A DNA stretch of 64,000 bases from Zopfochytrium polystomum (Eukaryota; Chytridiomycota; Chytridiomycetes; Chytridiales; Chytridiaceae). Below the pieces are notes generated by a model. It was not told the origin of the DNA. It was given only the letters and a program-made list of their open reading frames with translations, and made no database searches. The translations under genes and the position numbers were made by a program. Shown piece by piece: positions 60,363 to 64,000 of this stretch (position 1 is its first letter; each line of letters starts with the position of its first letter). The stretch lies in NCBI GenBank assembly GCA_025765615.1, contig JAIVFJ010000221.1, forward strand, positions 39,241 to 103,240. Direction: 5' to 3'.

Positions 60363-61430
60363 TTGACAGGGCAGAACTTGGAAGGGACGCGCCGACTCCT
60401 TCGGGGGACGCCCCAGGTGAGTCGCAACAGCAAACTGCTCCTTTGCAAACTGCAAACACCAACTTTAAGTCAAACTGACCCAGACCCTTTACCAAACCCT
60501 CAGAACATTGAAGCAGTCCGAGCTCTTCACAAGAAATTTGGTCACCTGTCTTTATCTTCTTTGAAGCGTACTTGGTCAAATCTGAATAAAGTTGGTCATT
60601 CATTTTTCCTCATTCATGACATTCCCTGCGTGACATGTGATGTTGGGAAATTGAAAGCTTCGCCTATCCACTCCACTTCCAGACCAAACACCACACTGCT
60701 TGGTCGTTTACACACTGATGCTGTCCCACTGCCCGCACGTGGACACCATGGTGAAAAAACATTGGCAACTGGTTGTGGAAGAGTCAACCCGTTGGCTTGA
60801 TATTGAGTTCCTCAACTCTTTGTCCGACGCGCCCCACAAGATTCCGGTCTACAATCGAAAGGTTTGAACAACAACATGGCAAACATATCACATCTGTGCG
60901 CTGTGACAGGGGGGGAAATCTTCAAAGATGGAGAATTCAAAACTTGGGCCAATACTCGGCATCCTCCTATTGTTTTAGAACCTAGTCCTGCATTCACCAA
61001 GGAATTCAATGGGCTGGTAGAACGTCAGGTCAACACTCTCAAAGACATGGCACACTGCATGCTCTTAGAGTCACGATTGCCCCACTCTTTCTTTGTGTAT
61101 GCAGTCCGCTACGCAGCATACATCAAGAACAGGGTTTACCACTCTTACACTAAGAAAACACCTTACGAAGCATGGTACGGTGAAAAGCCAAATGTTGATC
61201 ACATCCGCACCTTTGGCTGTTTGGTTATCCACCGTATCCCAAAGGAAAAGCGAACGCTTAAACCATCCTGACAAAGGGGCGCCAGGCATATTCTTAGGGT
61301 ATAAAGGAAACACTCTTCCAGTAGTCTACGACTTGAAAACCCAGAGAATATCGGAACACTTCCATGTCTCTTTTTCACGAAAATGTTTTTCCTGGCATTG
61401 TGCGGAACTGGAGACAGTTCCTTCATGACT
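60363..61430 (+). pseudogene. pol: Element E integrase
   Basis: gag_pre-integrase HHCC region (RALHKKFGHLSLSSLKRTW, CVTCDVGK). The DDE core follows: STRWLDIEFLN (first Asp region), VRCDRGGEIF (second Asp), then EFNGLVERQVNTLKDMAHCM (Glu). Next come TPYEAWYGEKPNVDHIRTFG and GAPGIFLGYKGN. Frame slips occur at A6 (60754-60759), G7 (60909-60915) and near 61250; one base fewer at the first two restores the frame. Confidence 0.85.
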
Positions 61431-62119
61431 CCCGCTTGAAGGAATGGGGACCAGTCCAACCCACAGCTCAGGATTTCCAATATCTTTCCTCCTCGTTGCA
61501 TACCCCCGCTATGTCCACTGATCCAGATGTGGCACATCCTGACGCTCTGTCTGACTCACAAGAAGACGATGTACCACCTGCAGAATCACAGGGGGGAGAT
61601 CTACAGCCGGGTATGCTGTACGACGCTTCTGATTCTGAACCAGAGTCAATACCTGATGAACAGGAAATCCCTCCTAGGGAGCGCTCAACTTCCCCCTGAC
61701 ATTCTAGCTTTGCCAGAGTCAACAGGGGAGGCAACAAATCCCCCAATCATACCACGAGAGCCATCAGGTTTACGTGACTACCTGGCATTGAAGGCAAACC
61801 TTTGTAAACTACGAACAAAACCATCAATTGCCACAAGTCCTTCCACTTACAGTCAGAAAACACTCCGCGCTTTAACTGCAAGAATTCGTAAACTACGAAT
61901 AGCACGGGGACAATTTCGTGAACTCTACCAAACGCTCAAAGCATACACTGTGCTTGAGCCGGAGGAAGTCACAGCATATCCAACAGAAAGGATCCACCAG
62001 CGGGACTTACCGCCACTCCCTGCTTCGCATAAAGAGGCCATGCGTCTCCTTTTGCAAAGTATTGGAAGGCAGCTCAACTCTCAGAGATCAATTCGATCAC
62101 GTCAAAGCATGTCTGGGAC

Positions 62120-63720
62120 TTAGTGGCTCGACCTAAAGGGCGTAAGATACTCAAGCCCAAATGGGTTTTTGCCTACAAGTTTGACAGTGAAGGGTACCTT
62201 GAACGCTTCAAGGCTCGCCTTGTTGGTCGGGGTTACACTCAGATCTTTGGTCAGGACTACAATGAGACCTTCTCCCCTGTCGTCCGCAGCTCCTCCATAA
62301 GGGCAATCCTTGCTATCCTCGTTGCTGTTTGACCTCATACTTGCAGGCCTTGATGTCGAAACCGCATACTTGAACGCCAAACTGGACATTGAAAACTTCA
62401 TGGAACAACCAGAAGGCTTTGAGATACGTGGTGCAGACGGGATACTTCTTGTCTGTTTACATCAGGAAGAGTCTGTACGGACTGCACCAGTCTGGTCGAC
62501 AAGTGGTACAAAACAATCCGCGACTTCCTAGTAGAAATTGGATTTACGCAATTGAAGACTGACCACTGTGTCTTTGTTCAAAGGCACCCTGATGGAAAGG
62601 TCAAGACCATCATCACTCTATACGTAGATGACATCCTCATCTTCAGTCACACTGAAGAAGAAATTGCCAAAATTCTTTCTCTGATCAAATCAAAGTTCAA
62701 AATCCGCGAGGACCTCAACCCAAAAGTTGCTGTTGGCATCCAAGTTGAGAAAATCAAAGATGGAATCTTTATTGGACAGAAAAACTACACACAGCATGTC
62801 TTGGAGGAAGCAAACTACTGGTGTGACGATGAAGGCTTACCTGTCAAAATCAAAGCAACTCCCATGTCCACGACATGGATGCACGATGTGGACTCTGGAA
62901 AACTTCCACAAAAAGAGTCGGAATACTTCCGAAGCACACTCATGCAACTTGCTTACCTTGCAAACTTGACGCGCCCTGACATTGCGTATGCTGTGAATAC
63001 ACTTGCACAATACCAGTCCACTCCAACCCATTCAGATTCCCTTGCGCTTGACAGATTGCTGCGATATGTCCGCGCTACCTGGGATCATGGACTTTTTCTA
63101 CCAAAAGGGAGACTCCCAGATGACATGCATCACCAATGCAACGCTCCCAGAGGTAGAGAAAGCTGCGGGTATTTCTTACCCAGAGTGGGATGAACCACAT
63201 GGCTACGCTTGATGCCAGCTATGCTGAAGAGGATGGACGCAAGTCGAGGGTCAGGGCATGTGTTCATGCTTTTGCGGGGGTGCTATTACATGGTACAGCA
63301 AGAAACAATCAGTTGTCGCTTTGTCCTCAACTGAGGCAGAATACTTTCTCCCTTACTGAGGCCATCAAGAGGCAATCTGGCTACGAATGCTCTTCCAGGA
63401 GGCTGGGTATGGATTTAAATAAGCCCACTACTGTTTATGAAGACAATTGTTCAACCATAGCTATTGCTATGAATCCAATACACCATGGCCGGGTCAAACA
63501 CTTTGACGTGAGGTTTGCATTTCATACGGGACCACTTGGAGAAAAAGGAGGTTCAACTCATTCATTGCCCAACGGACAAGATGATTGCCGACCTTCTCAC
63601 CAAAGCTCTTCCCGCAGCTCAACATGCAAAGCTTGCATCACTGATGGGAATTTGCAGTCTCGCCGACCTCCAAGGTTGTAAGCGTGGTGCCCCACGCTCA
63701 AATCAGCACAAAGCTTAGTC
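62120..63720 (+). pseudogene. pol: Element E reverse transcriptase and RNase H
   Basis: RT: KPKWVFAYKFDSEGYLERFK, ARLVGRGYTQIFGQDYNETF, then GLDVETAYLNAKLDIENFME, and IITLYVDDILIFSHTEEEIA with the YVDD catalytic box. A 213-codon frame (62552-63193) is intact through LTRPDIAYAVNTLAQYQSTP. RNase H pieces follow (ALSSTEAEYF-type, YEDNCSTIAIAMNPIHHGRV), ending with CPTDKMIADLLTKALPAAQH. Several frameshifts. Confidence 0.85.
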
Positions 63721-63886
63721 TAAAGGCTCTCTCTGGCTCTCCAGCTACACTTGTGGGTTCATGCAGGTTTTCACAAGTGTAGGGGGGTACATGGGTGGGT
63801 TCGAGTCCCACTGCTTGGCTGGCATTGTGGGACAGCCATGTACTCCAGGAGAAACAGGTGCCCCCTCTCTTTCTATTGCGGGGGTG

Positions 63887-64000
63887 TGTTGAGATCGACC
63901 CACGGGGTACGGTCACTACGCCCGTTACTGATGATCCCTTTGAGAACTCCATCCAATCACATTGGATGGGTGTTTGAAGGGCTCAGTAGATTCAATACTT
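63887..64000 (+). mobile_element. LTR E, 3' LTR of the element (truncated by window end)
   Basis: TGTTGAGATCGACCC onward. Relative to the 5' LTR it lacks one T (GAGATCGACC), has a GGTC insertion before ACTACGCC and lacks one G in GGATGGGTGTT. Confidence 0.85.

Larger units (their letters stand above)
57012..64000 (+). mobile_element. Ty1/copia element E, nearly complete, runs off the window
   Basis: 5' LTR, gag, protease, integrase, reverse transcriptase and RNase H in copia order, then a purine-rich TGCGGGGGTG tract and the start of the 3' LTR (63887). It inserted into the reverse transcriptase of another copia copy. The coding region is broken by about ten frameshifts, several at homopolymers. 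Confidence 0.9.

Noticed and set aside
63790..63830. Possible tRNA gene from GGTTCGAGTCCC
   Set aside because: No A-box or acceptor stem at the right distance; it lies inside the copia 3' untranslated region.

Overview
The window is nuclear DNA of a eukaryote, almost certainly a fungus. Its genes are broken by many short GT-AG introns. They include a cerato-platanin, a fungal-type MscL channel, a 26S proteasome ATPase, an exosome subunit, NF-YB, and glucosidase II beta ending in HDEL. The cerato-platanin points towards Dikarya. The DENND6 homologue and a large CatSper-like membrane protein would be less expected there, so I do not assign a phylum. Microsatellites (GT, AC, CT, GACA) are plentiful.

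Layout. Positions 1-2.6 kb: microsatellite-bearing DNA with no recognisable gene. 2.6-7.2 kb (-): a large intron-rich type I membrane protein. 7.4-9.3 kb (-): an MscL-family channel with a long disordered N-terminus and a C-terminal zinc ribbon, divergent from a catechol O-methyltransferase (9.8-11.3 kb, +). 13.2-15.3 kb (-): a low-complexity protein. 16.1-17.1 kb (+): NF-YB. 17.7-21.0 kb (+): an F-box/WD40-like protein. 21.3-22.65 kb (+): exosome subunit Rrp42. 22.7-24.75 kb (-): proteasome ATPase Rpt2, with its 3' end facing Rrp42. About 25.0-25.5 kb (-): cerato-platanin. From 25.6 kb the DNA becomes a retrotransposon sea. Two gene islands lie in it: glucosidase II beta (30.2-32.2 kb, -) and DENND6 (37.1-40.4 kb, -).

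Mobile DNA. At least three Ty1/copia-like LTR families are visible, named here E, F and G. Family E has six LTR copies, including a nearly whole element at 57.0 kb to the window end and a solo LTR with a target-site duplication. Family F spans 48.2-55.5 kb between two LTRs with other repeats nested inside. Family G (41.1 kb) has a gag-pol split by family E LTRs and partly inverted. There are also repeat families A, B, C and D, a Tc1/mariner transposase remnant, an ORF1-like coding region, and tRNA-like (SINE-like) pieces. The ordinary genes are unlinked housekeeping functions and form no evident pathway.

Several otherwise intact reading frames are broken by one base, often in short homopolymers. 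This looks at least partly like assembly error, and it limits exact gene models. All calls come from reading the sequence; no database search was run.
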